Origin: Parendozoicomonas callyspongiae
Lineage (GTDB): Bacteria > Pseudomonadota > Gammaproteobacteria > Pseudomonadales > Endozoicomonadaceae
Length of the DNA stretch: 64,000 bases
Assembly (NCBI RefSeq): GCF_023502345.1
Contig: NZ_JAMFLX010000002.1
Coordinates: 124,001-188,000, forward strand
Direction of reading: 5' to 3'
The notes under the pieces are model-generated. The model was not told the origin of the DNA. It made no database searches and saw nothing but the letters and a program-made list of their open reading frames with translations. Made by a program: the position numbers and the translations under genes. Positions 27,601 through 36,722 of this stretch are shown piece by piece (the first letter of the stretch is position 1; each line of letters starts with the position of its first letter).

Positions 27601-27807
27601 TTGGCCGACAAGATTGGTATAGACAGCATAAAACTGGCAAATGCCATGCTGGATAATCCCAACTTATCCCTTGATGAGGTTCTGATTGACGTTCTGGGCA
27701 TGGATCTGGATCGCCGTACCCTGCGCAGAAAAGTGAGGCTGATCAGGTTTGTGATGCATCCTCGTGTGCGGATCGCACGTCAGAGGATCATCCGAGAAAA
27801 CCGCTAA
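24700..27807 (+). CDS. secreted ExeM/NucH-type extracellular nuclease with a novel C-terminal extension
   Basis: A 1035-residue exported protein. A signal peptide (AAVIAALSIPASA) is followed by a lamin-tail domain at about 24-135 (LIISEYVEGSSYQKAIELFN), an OB-like region at ~200-310, and an endonuclease/exonuclease/phosphatase domain from about 465 to 845: VASFNVLNYF, LMEIENNG, AVNHFKSKG, MLGDYNAYG, LDHAIGS and SSSDHDPVILTL. These hold the DNase-I-type Asn, Glu, His, Asp and Asp-His residues. Family members end soon after the last motif. Here about 190 more residues follow in frame, helical and basic at the end, unlike anything I recognise. The type II secretion operon lies directly downstream, the likely export route. 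Confidence 0.85.
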   Translation: MKNSLTPISAAVIAALSIPASASDLIISEYVEGSSYQKAIELFNSGSSAVDLSGYQLVKYNNGDQAKTSVLSLTGSLPAGATYVIAHSQGDDAIKAKAQLLNRTALNFNGDDPIALQTADGTTVDLIGEFGKVSFAKDKTLARKPGSQSSATYTPDQWDVLAKNTIEGLGKAPEGGVTPPPAWKCQGELTQIFDVQGDGDRSPLVPEGQFAGDQVTVEGIVTKRVESLYNGFFLQAEAGDDNPLTSDGIFVFTGSTPDAAIKEGSRVCLQGQVREYYNQTQLSLTKTNFQVLEEDAADVEAAPLVLNPEVALEEQLEAYEGMLVSTTGSDLVVTRNFGFDYGSYRNNMVLSLSTPLYKATQKHPALSDEAKALAAENSKGHLFVDTDQKPKNGVIPYFENFNAETGYIRIGDRVENLEGVIAYSYGEYRLIPETGENLDEADFVHEFTDRTEEPAVPADADLKVASFNVLNYFNSGVGGASNPTGQNRGAGSNEADFLKQQTKIVNALLRIDADIVGLMEIENNGFGELSAIQDLVSALNAELPNTEDHYEFVSTADSAPIGTDAITVGLLYRPAHAKLAKAADIVAMPEQHAKFQALEKGKEVTKTLFKGQRNALVQTFEVKTPHGRKRPLTIAVNHFKSKGSQCYNDFTEYEQPVPFYRGRVDKKKAKRVAGFEEDLQGSCNEFRVSAAEVLGEWMRSNTAGDVIMLGDYNAYGKEDPIRLLTDYNGEGRKLKTAPYTFIGDQVIDGAEGRELSQGYGYVNLAEYAHGTKAFSYSYDGELGSLDHAIGSGSVVAKLTEAADWHINSVENNLFEYSRKYSGSLEKSDNSFSSSDHDPVILTLDYSQAVSRLVFTRILRDAKVSLEMEGFLSDTIARYGISRPEFSQQHVGKTGLFRADGGLQHLRAYEIVGKRGILVMDSVTTAWALILDRSFEKQDLLAMDSYSLNRAKLDVSRERVTDMAIALELADKIGIDSIKLANAMLDNPNLSLDEVLIDVLGMDLDRRTLRRKVRLIRFVMHPRVRIARQRIIRENR

Positions 27808-27855
27808 TCAATTTTGCGATAACTTGCGGTAAACTGCTGACTTTTTAATCGCAAT

Positions 27856-27890
27856 ATCCCGGCTGGTTTCTGGTCGGGATTTCTTTTTTT
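27856..27890 (+). terminator. intrinsic terminator after the nuclease gene
   Basis: ATCCCG (27856-27861) pairs with CGGGAT (27875-27880) around an inner CTGG-containing loop, followed by TTC and a T-run. Confidence 0.75.
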
Positions 27891-28022
27891 AGGGTCAGTT
27901 TGGGATAAGTGACTGTGATGGTGATTAAAGTCAATAAACAAAAGTATTGTTGCTGTAAATGATTGTTGTCATTAGAAGTTTGTGGTTGGATGGGCACGGC
28001 TCGAAGGGACAACCCCGCTGCT

Positions 28023-28925
28023 ATGACCAGGTCAGGAATTGACGTGAGTGGATTGAATTTTCAGGATGTTGGCCAGCGTTTAGCTAAGCCTTTTTTCAAA
28101 AATCAAAAGCGGTTTATTCTGCTTTTGGAAGTGCTGCTTGTTGTTGTACTTATGTATCAGCTGGCCGGAATGTTCTGGCAGATATGGGACAGTAACAACA
28201 GGGCTCCTGCTAGTGCGAACATATCTCTTCAAACGCAAGAATTCTCTTCAAACGATATTGATAAAGATCGCTTTGCATCCCTTGATTCGTTTGAACTATT
28301 TGGTAAAGAGCAGGTTCAGGTACAGAAACCGGTACCTGCGAAAGTTACGTCTATTCCCCGTTCACGGTTGCCAGCCAAAGTAACAGGCCTGCTGGCTTTT
28401 CCCGATTCTGAAACTGCACTTGCAATTATCGAAACAAGAGGGCGTCAGCGCAGTTATCGCATTGGTGATACGGTAGATGGAATTCGCGCCAAAATTGTTT
28501 CCATTTATCCCGACAGGGTCATTGTTGAAGAAAAAGGCAAAAAACAGGCGCTGATGCTCTACCCGGATCAGAAAACCTCAACCCTGTTCGAAGTTGCCCC
28601 CCGGGTCGAAAACAAGGAGCCGATGGAGCAAATCAGCGCAATGGATATCATTGCCAATCCACAGAAATTAACCGAATTGGTAAATATCTCTCCTGTCAGG
28701 GTAAAAGGTGAGCTGAAAGGCTACAGAATAAATCCAGGAAAACAGTCAAAGCTTTTTGTTCAGGCTGGTTTAAAACCGAATGATCTTGTCGTTGAGATCA
28801 ACGGTTCAGATCTGACTGATCCTGCTGCCGCCATGGCATTTCTTGAAAATCTCGATGCATTCGAACGGATCGACCTCACGGTTGAACGTGAGGGTATGTT
28901 ACACCAGGTCGAATTGTCCCTATGA
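28023..28925 (+). CDS. gspC: type II secretion system protein GspC
   Basis: GspC is the inner-membrane clamp that links the secretin to the inner-membrane platform. It has a single N-terminal membrane anchor (FILLLEVLLVVVLMYQLAGM), then a homology region (LPAKVTGLLAFPDSETALAI ... YRIGD), and a C-terminal PDZ domain (VKGELKGYRINPGKQSKLF ... LKPNDLVVEINGSDLTDP). ATG 28023 (MTRSGIDVSGLNFQD) is chosen, giving 300 residues; ATG 27990 or TTG 27963 are in-frame alternatives. It is the first gene of the gsp operon and overlaps gspD by the ATGA junction. Confidence 0.92.
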   Translation: MTRSGIDVSGLNFQDVGQRLAKPFFKNQKRFILLLEVLLVVVLMYQLAGMFWQIWDSNNRAPASANISLQTQEFSSNDIDKDRFASLDSFELFGKEQVQVQKPVPAKVTSIPRSRLPAKVTGLLAFPDSETALAIIETRGRQRSYRIGDTVDGIRAKIVSIYPDRVIVEEKGKKQALMLYPDQKTSTLFEVAPRVENKEPMEQISAMDIIANPQKLTELVNISPVRVKGELKGYRINPGKQSKLFVQAGLKPNDLVVEINGSDLTDPAAAMAFLENLDAFERIDLTVEREGMLHQVELSL

Positions 28926-30958
28926 AAAAAATCCTGCTTCTTGTCTGTATGATCTGCACAATTTCTTTCCCTGTGCAGGCCGCTGGTTTCGCAGCCAGTT
29001 TTAATAATGCTGATATTGGCGAATTTATTAATACGGTGAGTGCGGCACTGAATCGCACAATTATCATCAGTCCGACCGTGAAGGGAAAGATCAGTGTTCG
29101 TTCTTATAAAGAACTGAACAAAGAGCAGTATTACGAGCTGTTTCTCAGTGTGCTGGATGTACATGGCTTCTCTGTCCTGGAGCAGGCTGATGGCACTTTG
29201 AAGGTTGTTCGCAGCAAAGATGGCAAAACCGCAGCACTGCCGGTTGTCAGTGATACCGGTAACCCCGCAGACCGGTTGGTGACCTGGGTGCTGCCCGTTA
29301 ATAATGTGCCGGTTCGGGAACTCTCGCCCATTTTACGGCAGATGAATGCCACTTTCGGCAATGTTGTTAACTTCAACCCATCCAATATTCTGATTATTAC
29401 CGGCCGTGCTGCCAATGTTGAACGACTGGTCAGTATTGTGGAACGGATTGACAGTGTTGGGGCAAAGGATGTTGAGGTAATTTCCCTGCAGTACACATCT
29501 GCCGCCGAAATGACCCGTATCCTGACCTCGATTTATCTGGGCAAGAGCAATGCCACGGCAACCGTTGTTGCCAATGAACAGGGCAACCAGCTTATTATTG
29601 CCGGCAATCCCGAAATTCTGACTCGAATGAAGAAGCTGGCGCTGCAGCTGGATTCTGAAAGGGCAGTCGGAGCTGGCAACAGTCGCGTATTCTATCTGCG
29701 CTATGCCAGGGCAAAAGATCTTGAGCCGGTACTGGAAGGCGCTGCTGCCACTTTCTTTAAAACCCCCGCTGCTGCGAAAAAAGGTGGACCTGAGCAAGTC
29801 AGCATTGAGGTGCATGAGCAGAATAATGCTTTGGTTATAACCGCACAGCCGGATTTGATGAGCACCTTGGAAGGGTTGATTGAAGAGCTGGATATTCGCC
29901 GTGCCCAGGTCATGGTTGAAGCAATTATTGCCGAGGTGGCTGAAGGGGATGGCATCAACCTTTCTCTACAGCTTGCCAGTAAGAGTGGTTCAATTATTCA
30001 GTTTCAGGATGGCTCTACTGTTCCTATTGGCGAAATCATTGCCGGAGTTGCAGATGCAAGAGGAACGAAGGGAACGACAACGACGACTACGAAGAGTGAT
30101 GGAACTGTTATCACGAACAAAACACCAGATTCCGAAGGTGATTACTCGACTTTGGCAAAAGCTCTCAGTAAGCTCTCAGGGGCAGCATTCACTGTCACTT
30201 CAGGAAACTGGGCTGCATTGTTACAGGCTGTTTCTACATCCAGCAAATCCAATGTCCTGTCAACCCCAAGCCTGATGACTCTGGATAACCAGCCCGCGTT
30301 CTTTATTGTTGGTGATGAAGTTCCAACGATCACTGGTTCTACCTCCGGCAGCAATAACGATAATCCCTATCAAACTGTTGAGCGTAAGCAGGTAGGTGTT
30401 AAGTTACAGGTGACTCCCCAGGTCAATGAAGGCGACGCTGTTCGTTTGGATATTGAACAGGAAGTCTCCAAAGTGAATGGCCGCACGCCCGTTGATGTGA
30501 CCTTTTCTACCCGGCAGGTAAAAACCTCAGTCATGGTGCGCAGTGGTGACACTGTTGTCATTGGCGGTCTGATTGACGACGATGTTCAGGAAAGTGTCTC
30601 CAAGGTGCCGCTTCTTGGTGATATTCCCTGGGTGGGGCAGCTGTTCCGTTCCACTGCCAGCAAGAAAGTTAAACGTAACCTGATGATTTTTATTCGTCCC
30701 ACGATTCTGCGTGATGACTCCATGCTGCAAAGCGTGAGCGCTGGCAAATATAGCCTGATCCGTGCTGAACAGTTGGCTCAGAATGATGCAGGTATTGCGC
30801 TGATGCCACAGGAAAATATCCCCGTTCTACCCCGGTTGACTCAGGCAGGGCAATTGTTGCTGAACCTGCAGCAGGAAATGGAGATGCAGAAGCAGGCGGA
30901 TGATAGGAAGGCGGCCAGAAATCCTTTGCAGTCTGGCCCTCGTCAGGATGACCGCTAA
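28922..30958 (+). CDS. gspD: type II secretion system secretin GspD
   Basis: GspD forms the outer-membrane channel. The 678 residues start with a signal peptide ([19 protein letters not shown]), then the N0 domain ([20 protein letters not shown]) and N1-N3 repeats with the pattern [18 protein letters not shown], a Thr-rich disordered insert (~385-400), and the secretin domain with [15 protein letters not shown] near the end of the barrel. The C-terminal tail (~50 residues, Gln-rich) may serve pilotin binding. The start overlaps the gspC stop by 4 bases. Confidence 0.96.
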   Translation: MKKILLLVCMICTISFPVQAAGFAASFNNADIGEFINTVSAALNRTIIISPTVKGKISVRSYKELNKEQYYELFLSVLDVHGFSVLEQADGTLKVVRSKDGKTAALPVVSDTGNPADRLVTWVLPVNNVPVRELSPILRQMNATFGNVVNFNPSNILIITGRAANVERLVSIVERIDSVGAKDVEVISLQYTSAAEMTRILTSIYLGKSNATATVVANEQGNQLIIAGNPEILTRMKKLALQLDSERAVGAGNSRVFYLRYARAKDLEPVLEGAAATFFKTPAAAKKGGPEQVSIEVHEQNNALVITAQPDLMSTLEGLIEELDIRRAQVMVEAIIAEVAEGDGINLSLQLASKSGSIIQFQDGSTVPIGEIIAGVADARGTKGTTTTTTKSDGTVITNKTPDSEGDYSTLAKALSKLSGAAFTVTSGNWAALLQAVSTSSKSNVLSTPSLMTLDNQPAFFIVGDEVPTITGSTSGSNNDNPYQTVERKQVGVKLQVTPQVNEGDAVRLDIEQEVSKVNGRTPVDVTFSTRQVKTSVMVRSGDTVVIGGLIDDDVQESVSKVPLLGDIPWVGQLFRSTASKKVKRNLMIFIRPTILRDDSMLQSVSAGKYSLIRAEQLAQNDAGIALMPQENIPVLPRLTQAGQLLLNLQQEMEMQKQADDRKAARNPLQSGPRQDDR

Positions 30959-32436
30959 TGAGCAGCCATCATACGACAATGCTGCCATTTTCATTTGCTA
31001 ACCGCTTCAAGGTGGTGGTCGAGGCCGGTGAGTCAGGCCCGGTCCTGAGTTATGAAGGAAAAATTCACCACCGAACCCTGATGGAAGTTCGCAGGGTGCT
31101 GGGTGTTCCTTTCAAGCTGCAGCAGCTCAGCGAAGAAGAGTTTGCCAGACATCTGGGACAGGTTTATCAGCAGGATTCATCGGCTGCTCGCCAGTTGATG
31201 AATGATATTGGCAGCGATGAAGAACTGCAGGCTCTGGCTGATGAGCTGCCCGACAGTGAGGATCTGCTGGAAGCGGATGATGGTGCCCCCATTATCCGGA
31301 TGATCAATGCCATGCTCAGTGAATCAATCCGGGATGGCGCATCTGATATTCATATCGAGACCTTTGAAAACCAACTGGTGATTCGCTTCCGGATTGATGG
31401 CGTGCTGCGGGAAATCCTGCGGCCCCAGCGCAAGCTGGCAGCTTTGCTGGTTTCCCGTATCAAGGTTATGGCCAAGCTGGATATTGCTGAAAAGCGTATT
31501 CCCCAGGATGGCCGGATTTCCCTCAAGCTCGGTGGACGGGCCATTGATGTTCGTGTTTCTACCATGCCGACCCGTCATGGTGAGCGAATTGTTTTGCGTC
31601 TTCTCGATCGCAGCAGTATTCGTTTTGATCTTGGCACGCTGGGTATGTCTGCCAAAGTCTGCGAGGGTTTTCGGGAACAGCTTCATAAGCCCCACGGTAT
31701 TTTGCTGGTAACTGGTCCTACCGGTTCAGGTAAGAGTACAACTCTTTATTCAGGCATCAGTGAGATCAATACCCCCGGTCGCAATATTATGACCGTGGAA
31801 GATCCGGTGGAATATGATCTGGAAGGTATTGGTCAGACCCAGGTCAATACCAAGGTTGATATGACCTTTGCCCGCGGCCTGCGCGCCATTCTGCGTCAGG
31901 ACCCTGATGTGGTAATGATCGGTGAAATCCGTGACCTGGAAACAGCAGAAATTGCTGTGCAGGCTTCCCTGACCGGCCACCTGGTATTAAGCACACTCCA
32001 TACAAATACAGCCGTCGGTGCCATAACCCGTTTGCGGGATATGGGAATCGAACCGTTTCTGCTGTCTTCCAGCCTGCTGGGTGTTCTTGCACAGCGGCTG
32101 GTGCGCACGCTTTGTCCTGACTGCAAAACGCCTGTTGCCCCGACAGATGCTGAACGACAGATGCTCAATATTCCGGAAGGTGATAACCGCACAATCTGGA
32201 AGGCTGATGGGTGCAGTGAGTGTCGGCACACCGGATATCGCGGTCGTACCGGTATTTATGAGTTGTTCCTGGTAAATGATGACCTCCGCCAGATGATTCA
32301 TGATGGCAAGGGTGAGCCAGCTCTGGAACGAACTGTCAGACAGCAGTGGCAACCGATCCAGCAGGATGGTTTTGACAAGGTTCTGAAAGGAATCACCACA
32401 CTGTCAGAAGTGCTCCGGGTTACGAGGGATCGCTAG
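30958..32436 (+). CDS. gspE: type II secretion system ATPase GspE
   Basis: GspE powers pseudopilus assembly from the cytoplasmic side. In 492 residues it shows Walker [11 protein letters not shown], the Asp and His boxes, Walker B-like [10 protein letters not shown], and the C4 zinc motif with CPDC and CSEC about 35 residues apart (CM domain). The N-terminal region that binds GspL is short. ATG 30958 shares one base with the gspD TAA. Confidence 0.97.
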   Translation: MSSHHTTMLPFSFANRFKVVVEAGESGPVLSYEGKIHHRTLMEVRRVLGVPFKLQQLSEEEFARHLGQVYQQDSSAARQLMNDIGSDEELQALADELPDSEDLLEADDGAPIIRMINAMLSESIRDGASDIHIETFENQLVIRFRIDGVLREILRPQRKLAALLVSRIKVMAKLDIAEKRIPQDGRISLKLGGRAIDVRVSTMPTRHGERIVLRLLDRSSIRFDLGTLGMSAKVCEGFREQLHKPHGILLVTGPTGSGKSTTLYSGISEINTPGRNIMTVEDPVEYDLEGIGQTQVNTKVDMTFARGLRAILRQDPDVVMIGEIRDLETAEIAVQASLTGHLVLSTLHTNTAVGAITRLRDMGIEPFLLSSSLLGVLAQRLVRTLCPDCKTPVAPTDAERQMLNIPEGDNRTIWKADGCSECRHTGYRGRTGIYELFLVNDDLRQMIHDGKGEPALERTVRQQWQPIQQDGFDKVLKGITTLSEVLRVTRDR

Positions 32437-33657
32437 ATGACTCTCTATGCCTATTCCGCTCTGGATACCCGGGGCAGGATGAAGAAGGGAATCCAGGAAG
32501 CGGATTCTCCCCGGGTTCTGCGACAGAAGCTTCGCTCTGAGGGGTTGTCACCTGTTGAGGTGGCTCCTGCCGAGGTGAAACGACAGAAAACTGAACGCAA
32601 AATTCAGTTTCTGACCCGGCGGGCCAGTTCTGCAGAAGTGTCAATGATGACCCGCCAGCTGGCCACGCTTGTGGCTGCTGCAATTCCTATTGAAGAAGCT
32701 CTGCAGGCATTGTCGAAACAGGTGGGTAAATCCCACCTGCGGATGATAGTCAGTACCGTTCGAGCAAGAGTGCTTGAAGGGCGCACACTCGCTGATGCCA
32801 TGGCCTGTTATCCATCAGTTTTCGATGGTCTGTATCGTGCCATGGTGGCGGCAGGTGAAAAATCCGGTCATCTGGACGTTATCCTTGAGCGCTTGGCTGA
32901 CTACACCGAGCAGCGACAGAAAATTCGCAGCAAGCTGATTCAAGCGCTTATTTACCCAGTGATACTGACTCTGGTTGCTGTCGGTGTTGTGACCGCACTG
33001 TTGACCACAGTTGTTCCAACGGTGATTGAACAGTTCCAGTATGCTGGTCGTGATCTGCCCAATATCACCCTGGCTCTGATTGCCGCCAGTGATTTTCTCC
33101 GGGCTTATGGTTTGGTTGTTCTGGCAACAATTCTCGGTCTGATCGTTATTCGCCAGCGTTTGATGCGTTTCCCTAAACGACGACTCCAGAATGACCGGTT
33201 ATTACTGAAACTGCCGGTGGCCGGTAAGGTGATTTCCGGAGTGGAAACAGCCCGTTTTGCCCGTACCCTAAGCATTTTGACCAGTAGTGGCGTTCCTCTG
33301 GTGGAATCAATGGCGATTTCTACCGAAGTGCTGGGGAACAGTTATATCCGGGAAAAGCTGAGAGAAGCGTCCGATCGGGTTCGCGAGGGCAGTTCTCTAT
33401 GGACATCACTGGATGCCACTGGTCTGTTTCCACCAATGATGCTGCATATTATCGCCAGCGGTGAACGCTCCGGTGAGCTGGACAATATGCTGGAGCGGGC
33501 AGCTTCGGCTCAGGATCAGCTGTTTGAAGACCAGGTCAATATTGCCCTGGGGATTTTCGGACCGCTGATGATTGTGATTATGGCGGGAATGGTGCTGTTT
33601 ATTGTTATGGCCATTCTGACGCCTATGACGGACATGAGCAGTTTGTTGGATATGTAG
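32437..33657 (+). CDS. gspF: type II secretion system inner-membrane protein GspF
   Basis: GspF is the polytopic platform protein that the ATPase GspE acts on. The 406 residues contain two T2SF cytoplasmic domains with matching motifs (MTRQLATLVAAAIPIEEAL; FARTLSILTSSGVPLVESM) and three membrane spans (LTLVAVGVVTALLTTVVPTV; LVVLATILGLIVI; IVIMAGMVLFIVMAILTPM). The start codon directly follows the gspE stop, so translation is probably coupled. Confidence 0.97.
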   Translation: MTLYAYSALDTRGRMKKGIQEADSPRVLRQKLRSEGLSPVEVAPAEVKRQKTERKIQFLTRRASSAEVSMMTRQLATLVAAAIPIEEALQALSKQVGKSHLRMIVSTVRARVLEGRTLADAMACYPSVFDGLYRAMVAAGEKSGHLDVILERLADYTEQRQKIRSKLIQALIYPVILTLVAVGVVTALLTTVVPTVIEQFQYAGRDLPNITLALIAASDFLRAYGLVVLATILGLIVIRQRLMRFPKRRLQNDRLLLKLPVAGKVISGVETARFARTLSILTSSGVPLVESMAISTEVLGNSYIREKLREASDRVREGSSLWTSLDATGLFPPMMLHIIASGERSGELDNMLERAASAQDQLFEDQVNIALGIFGPLMIVIMAGMVLFIVMAILTPMTDMSSLLDM

Positions 33658-33686
33658 TCTAGTAATTTGAAGCGAAGTTGAATGAT

Positions 33687-34130
33687 ATGTCTTTTAAAGT
33701 CAAAAATGTCAAAAAGCTAAAAAAGCAGCAGGGTTTCACTTTGCTGGAAATAATGGTTGTGCTTGTGATTTTGGGGTTGCTAGTCACTATGGTCGCCCCC
33801 AATGTTTTGGGGAATAAAGACAAGGCTAATAAACAGAAAGCTGTGAGTGATATCGTGGCTTTGGAAAATGCCCTTGATATGTACAACCTGGATAATAATT
33901 TCTACCCATCTACTGAACAGGGCCTGGAAGCTCTGGTGAAAAAACCTTCTGGCTTCCCTGAGCCTAAGTCCTGGCGCGAAAATGGCTATATCAAGCGCCT
34001 GCCGAATGACCCTTGGGGCAATCCTTACCATATGCAGGTTCCCGGTGAGTACGGTGCGGTTGATGTGTTCTCCGCCGGTCCGGATGGTCAGCCTGGAACT
34101 GACCAGGATATTGGTAACTGGGATATTTGA
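33687..34130 (+). CDS. gspG: major pseudopilin GspG
   Basis: GspG builds the shaft of the pseudopilus. It has a type III prepilin leader ending QQG, cut before FTLLEIMVVLVILGLLV with Glu at +5. The C-terminal part carries the calcium-site loop of major pseudopilins (DPWGNPYHMQVPGEYG, DVFSAGPDGQPGTDQDIGNW). ATG 33687 (147 residues) is chosen over the in-frame TTG at 33678. It is 29 bases downstream of gspF, the largest gap in the operon. Confidence 0.96.
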   Translation: MSFKVKNVKKLKKQQGFTLLEIMVVLVILGLLVTMVAPNVLGNKDKANKQKAVSDIVALENALDMYNLDNNFYPSTEQGLEALVKKPSGFPEPKSWRENGYIKRLPNDPWGNPYHMQVPGEYGAVDVFSAGPDGQPGTDQDIGNWDI

Positions 34131-34732
34131 TTCAGGTGAAAGGCAGAAGCAGGCTGGTCAGGCAAAACCGTATTCAGGCATTTACTCTGCTTGAAGTGCT
34201 GCTGGTTATTGTTCTGATTGGTCTTGCGGCAACCCTGATCGCACCTGTACTACCTAAAGGTAGTGGTGTTCAGCAACTGCAGAAAGAATCCCGGCGAATT
34301 GTTGAGCTGTGCCGGATTGCCCGACAACAGGCGGTTATGGATGGGCGATCGCTCGGTCTGGGTGTGGCTGCAGATAAAAGCAAAAAGACGTCGGTGGTCC
34401 AGTTCCTGTTTCTGAAAAAGCAGAAATGGCATCCCTTGGAGCGTGATCGATTGCTGGGAAAATTCAGCCTGCCAGAAGATATCACCCTTACCTTAACGCC
34501 TGGCGACTCTTTCTGGCAGCAGGCCATTGAGAATGAGCAGGATTCAGGTCTGTTGAATACTGACTTGTTTGATATTGAGCAGAAACCGACTCCGGATATT
34601 TACTTCTGGAGCAGTGGTGAAGTTTCTCCGGTGCAGCTGCGACTCTGTCTGAAACAGAAGTCGCTGGTCTGCCGTGATATTGAGTTGAGTGAGATGGGTC
34701 AGATCAGTCTCAGGGAGGAGGGTGATGTATAA
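34127..34732 (+). CDS. gspH: minor pseudopilin GspH
   Basis: A minor pseudopilin near the tip of the T2SS pseudopilus. The leader ends NRIQA before FTLLEVLLVIVLIGLAATLI, so Ala occupies the -1 position where the prepilin peptidase normally requires Gly. The rest (201 residues in all) is the GspH beta fold, ending CLKQKSLVCRDIEL with a likely disulfide. The start is TTG 34127, overlapping the gspG stop; GTG 34136 is an alternative. Confidence 0.88.
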   Translation: MIQVKGRSRLVRQNRIQAFTLLEVLLVIVLIGLAATLIAPVLPKGSGVQQLQKESRRIVELCRIARQQAVMDGRSLGLGVAADKSKKTSVVQFLFLKKQKWHPLERDRLLGKFSLPEDITLTLTPGDSFWQQAIENEQDSGLLNTDLFDIEQKPTPDIYFWSSGEVSPVQLRLCLKQKSLVCRDIELSEMGQISLREEGDV

Positions 34733-35099
34733 ACGTCATCAGTCTGGCTTTACCCTGTTGGAAGTGATGGTCGCCATGGCTGTTCTTGCTATTGCGGGTA
34801 TGGCGGTTATGGGAATGCTGCGGGAAACACTGGGCAACAGTCAATATCTGGCGGATAAACGCCCGGCATTCTGGGTTGCTGAAAATGCCATGACTGATAT
34901 CCAGCTCACAAAGAAATGGCCGCCCCGGTTATGGAAGGAAGAGCGGGTCAAGCTGGGTAACAAGACCTGGTATGTTCGCAGTCGCAGTGTGGAAACTGTA
35001 TCAGATGATCTGCGGGCTATTGAGGTTGAGGTGCGCACCATCAAAGATGACACCAAACCTGCACTGGCCAGCCTTCAATCGCATCTGCTGAAGTCCTGA
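34725..35099 (+). CDS. gspI: minor pseudopilin GspI
   Basis: A tip-complex pseudopilin. ATG 34725 follows GGGAGGAGG and gives 124 residues starting MYKRHQSG, cut before FTLLEVMVAMAVLAIAG. It overlaps the end of gspH by 8 bases. The C-terminal region (NKTWYVRSRSVETVSDDLRA) fits the GspI fold. Confidence 0.93.
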   Translation: MYKRHQSGFTLLEVMVAMAVLAIAGMAVMGMLRETLGNSQYLADKRPAFWVAENAMTDIQLTKKWPPRLWKEERVKLGNKTWYVRSRSVETVSDDLRAIEVEVRTIKDDTKPALASLQSHLLKS

Positions 35100-35107
35100 G
35101 GCCCTCC

Positions 35108-35743
35108 ATGAATAGGATGAATGTTCAGGTACGAAAAAGCAGGGGTTTTACCTTGCTGGAGATGCTTCTGGCCCTGGTTATCTTTACTCTGGTCAGTCTG
35201 GCGGCCTGGCAGATTCTCAGCTCTGTCTCTTATGCACGGGATGTGCAGGGAGATCATCAAAAAAGACTTGATGAACTCGACACAGCATTTCTGATGATCA
35301 AACAGGACTTGAGACAGATGGTCAGTCGAGGTGTCAGGGTTGATAGCAAAGTCTCTGAGCAGGCACTGTTTGCAGGTGAAATTCTCGATTCAGACGACCA
35401 GGGGCTGATTTTTGTCAGAGATGGCTGGTTAAACCCCGAAAATCGGCTTCCCCGTTCGGAGCTACAACGGGTTTATTATCGCCTGAAAGATGGAGCCCTG
35501 GAGCGCGGGTATGATCGCGTACTTGATGTGCCGGCGGGTACGGATCCCGTGTATATGCCGTTGTTGACCGGCGTAACAAATTTGAAGTTCCGTTTCTATT
35601 ACCCCGGTCAGGGGCGCTGGCTCGATCGTCTGGAGGAAGAATCGTGGCCCGAAGGTTTGGCGGTCGCTCTGACTCTGGATAAAGAGGGTGATATCGAACG
35701 TCGGTTTGTTATTCCTTCCCGGTGGGGAGGAACGGATGAGTAA
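35108..35743 (+). CDS. gspJ: minor pseudopilin GspJ
   Basis: A tip-complex pseudopilin of 211 residues. The leader MNRMNVQVRKSRG is cut before FTLLEMLLALVIFTLVSLAAW. The body shows DTAFLMIKQDLRQMVSRGVR and YYRLKDGALERGYDRVLD, typical of GspJ. It begins 8 bases after gspI and overlaps gspK. Confidence 0.95.
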   Translation: MNRMNVQVRKSRGFTLLEMLLALVIFTLVSLAAWQILSSVSYARDVQGDHQKRLDELDTAFLMIKQDLRQMVSRGVRVDSKVSEQALFAGEILDSDDQGLIFVRDGWLNPENRLPRSELQRVYYRLKDGALERGYDRVLDVPAGTDPVYMPLLTGVTNLKFRFYYPGQGRWLDRLEEESWPEGLAVALTLDKEGDIERRFVIPSRWGGTDE

Positions 35744-36722
35744 AAAAAATCAACATGGCCTGGCTCTGCTGAGTGTTCTGCTGACGTTGACGCTGGCGAT
35801 GTTGCTGGCATCTGGTATTGCCGAGAGCCTGCAGCGTCAGGTGCGGGTATCCCAGGGGTTACAGAGTCGTGAGCAGGGCTGGCAGTATGCGCTTTCTTCT
35901 GAACAGCTTGCCGTCAAAGTACTTAATCAGGATTTCAAGGATGAAAAAGAGAGTGTTCATCTTGGACAAACCTGGGCTACCGGTAACCAAACTTTTTCGG
36001 TAGACAGAGGACAGATATCTGGTGATGTGGTTGATATGCAGGGGTGCTTGAACCTGAATGCCCTGGCGCATGATGATGCCGTTGATAAGGAAAGTGGTAA
36101 GAAAGAAACCCCGCTGGGCGTTAAGGTGCTGGCTGCTCTGTTGGAAAACCTTGAAGTCGATTCCTACACCGCCGAGTCGATAGTCCAGGCCACCAGGGAC
36201 TGGGTTTTTCCCAAAACCATTCCGGTTGCGGCTTCCGGTGCAGATGATGATGAATACCTGGCGTTGCCTGTCGCTTATCTGGCAGGTAATACCGATATGC
36301 GGGACAAAAGTGAATGGCGGGCTGTAAAAGGGGTAACGCCAGAGAGAGCTGTTAAGGCCCTGCCTTTTCTTTGCACCATTCCGGAAAGTGAATTGCAGCT
36401 GAATATCAATACAGTTCCGGAAGATCAGCCTGAACTTATGGCAGCCATTCTACTGAACAGGGTTGATACCGTAAGGGCGAAAGATATTCTGGCGCAGCGA
36501 CCAAGGGACGGTTGGCGTGATGTTGATGAGTTTCTTGCTCTGTCCCAGGTTGCAGCCATTAAAACAGATGACATAAAGCAAGCATTGAAAGTCAATAGTC
36601 GTTTTTTTGAAGTACGATCCCGTATCCAGGTTGGAAACACTGAAACCAGAATAAACAGCCTGATGGTCCGGGGCAGCAAGGATAAGCTGACGGTTATCCG
36701 GCGACGGACAGGAGAAGTTTAG
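35736..36722 (+). CDS. gspK: minor pseudopilin GspK
   Basis: GspK caps the pseudopilus tip and interacts with GspI and GspJ. ATG 35736 overlaps the gspJ stop and gives 328 residues with the short leader MSKKNQHG before LALLSVLLTLTLAMLLASGI; it lacks Glu at +5, as GspK does. The large inserted alpha domain follows, with segments such as CLNLNALAHDD and LQLNINTVPEDQPELM. Confidence 0.95.
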   Translation: MSKKNQHGLALLSVLLTLTLAMLLASGIAESLQRQVRVSQGLQSREQGWQYALSSEQLAVKVLNQDFKDEKESVHLGQTWATGNQTFSVDRGQISGDVVDMQGCLNLNALAHDDAVDKESGKKETPLGVKVLAALLENLEVDSYTAESIVQATRDWVFPKTIPVAASGADDDEYLALPVAYLAGNTDMRDKSEWRAVKGVTPERAVKALPFLCTIPESELQLNINTVPEDQPELMAAILLNRVDTVRAKDILAQRPRDGWRDVDEFLALSQVAAIKTDDIKQALKVNSRFFEVRSRIQVGNTETRINSLMVRGSKDKLTVIRRRTGEV

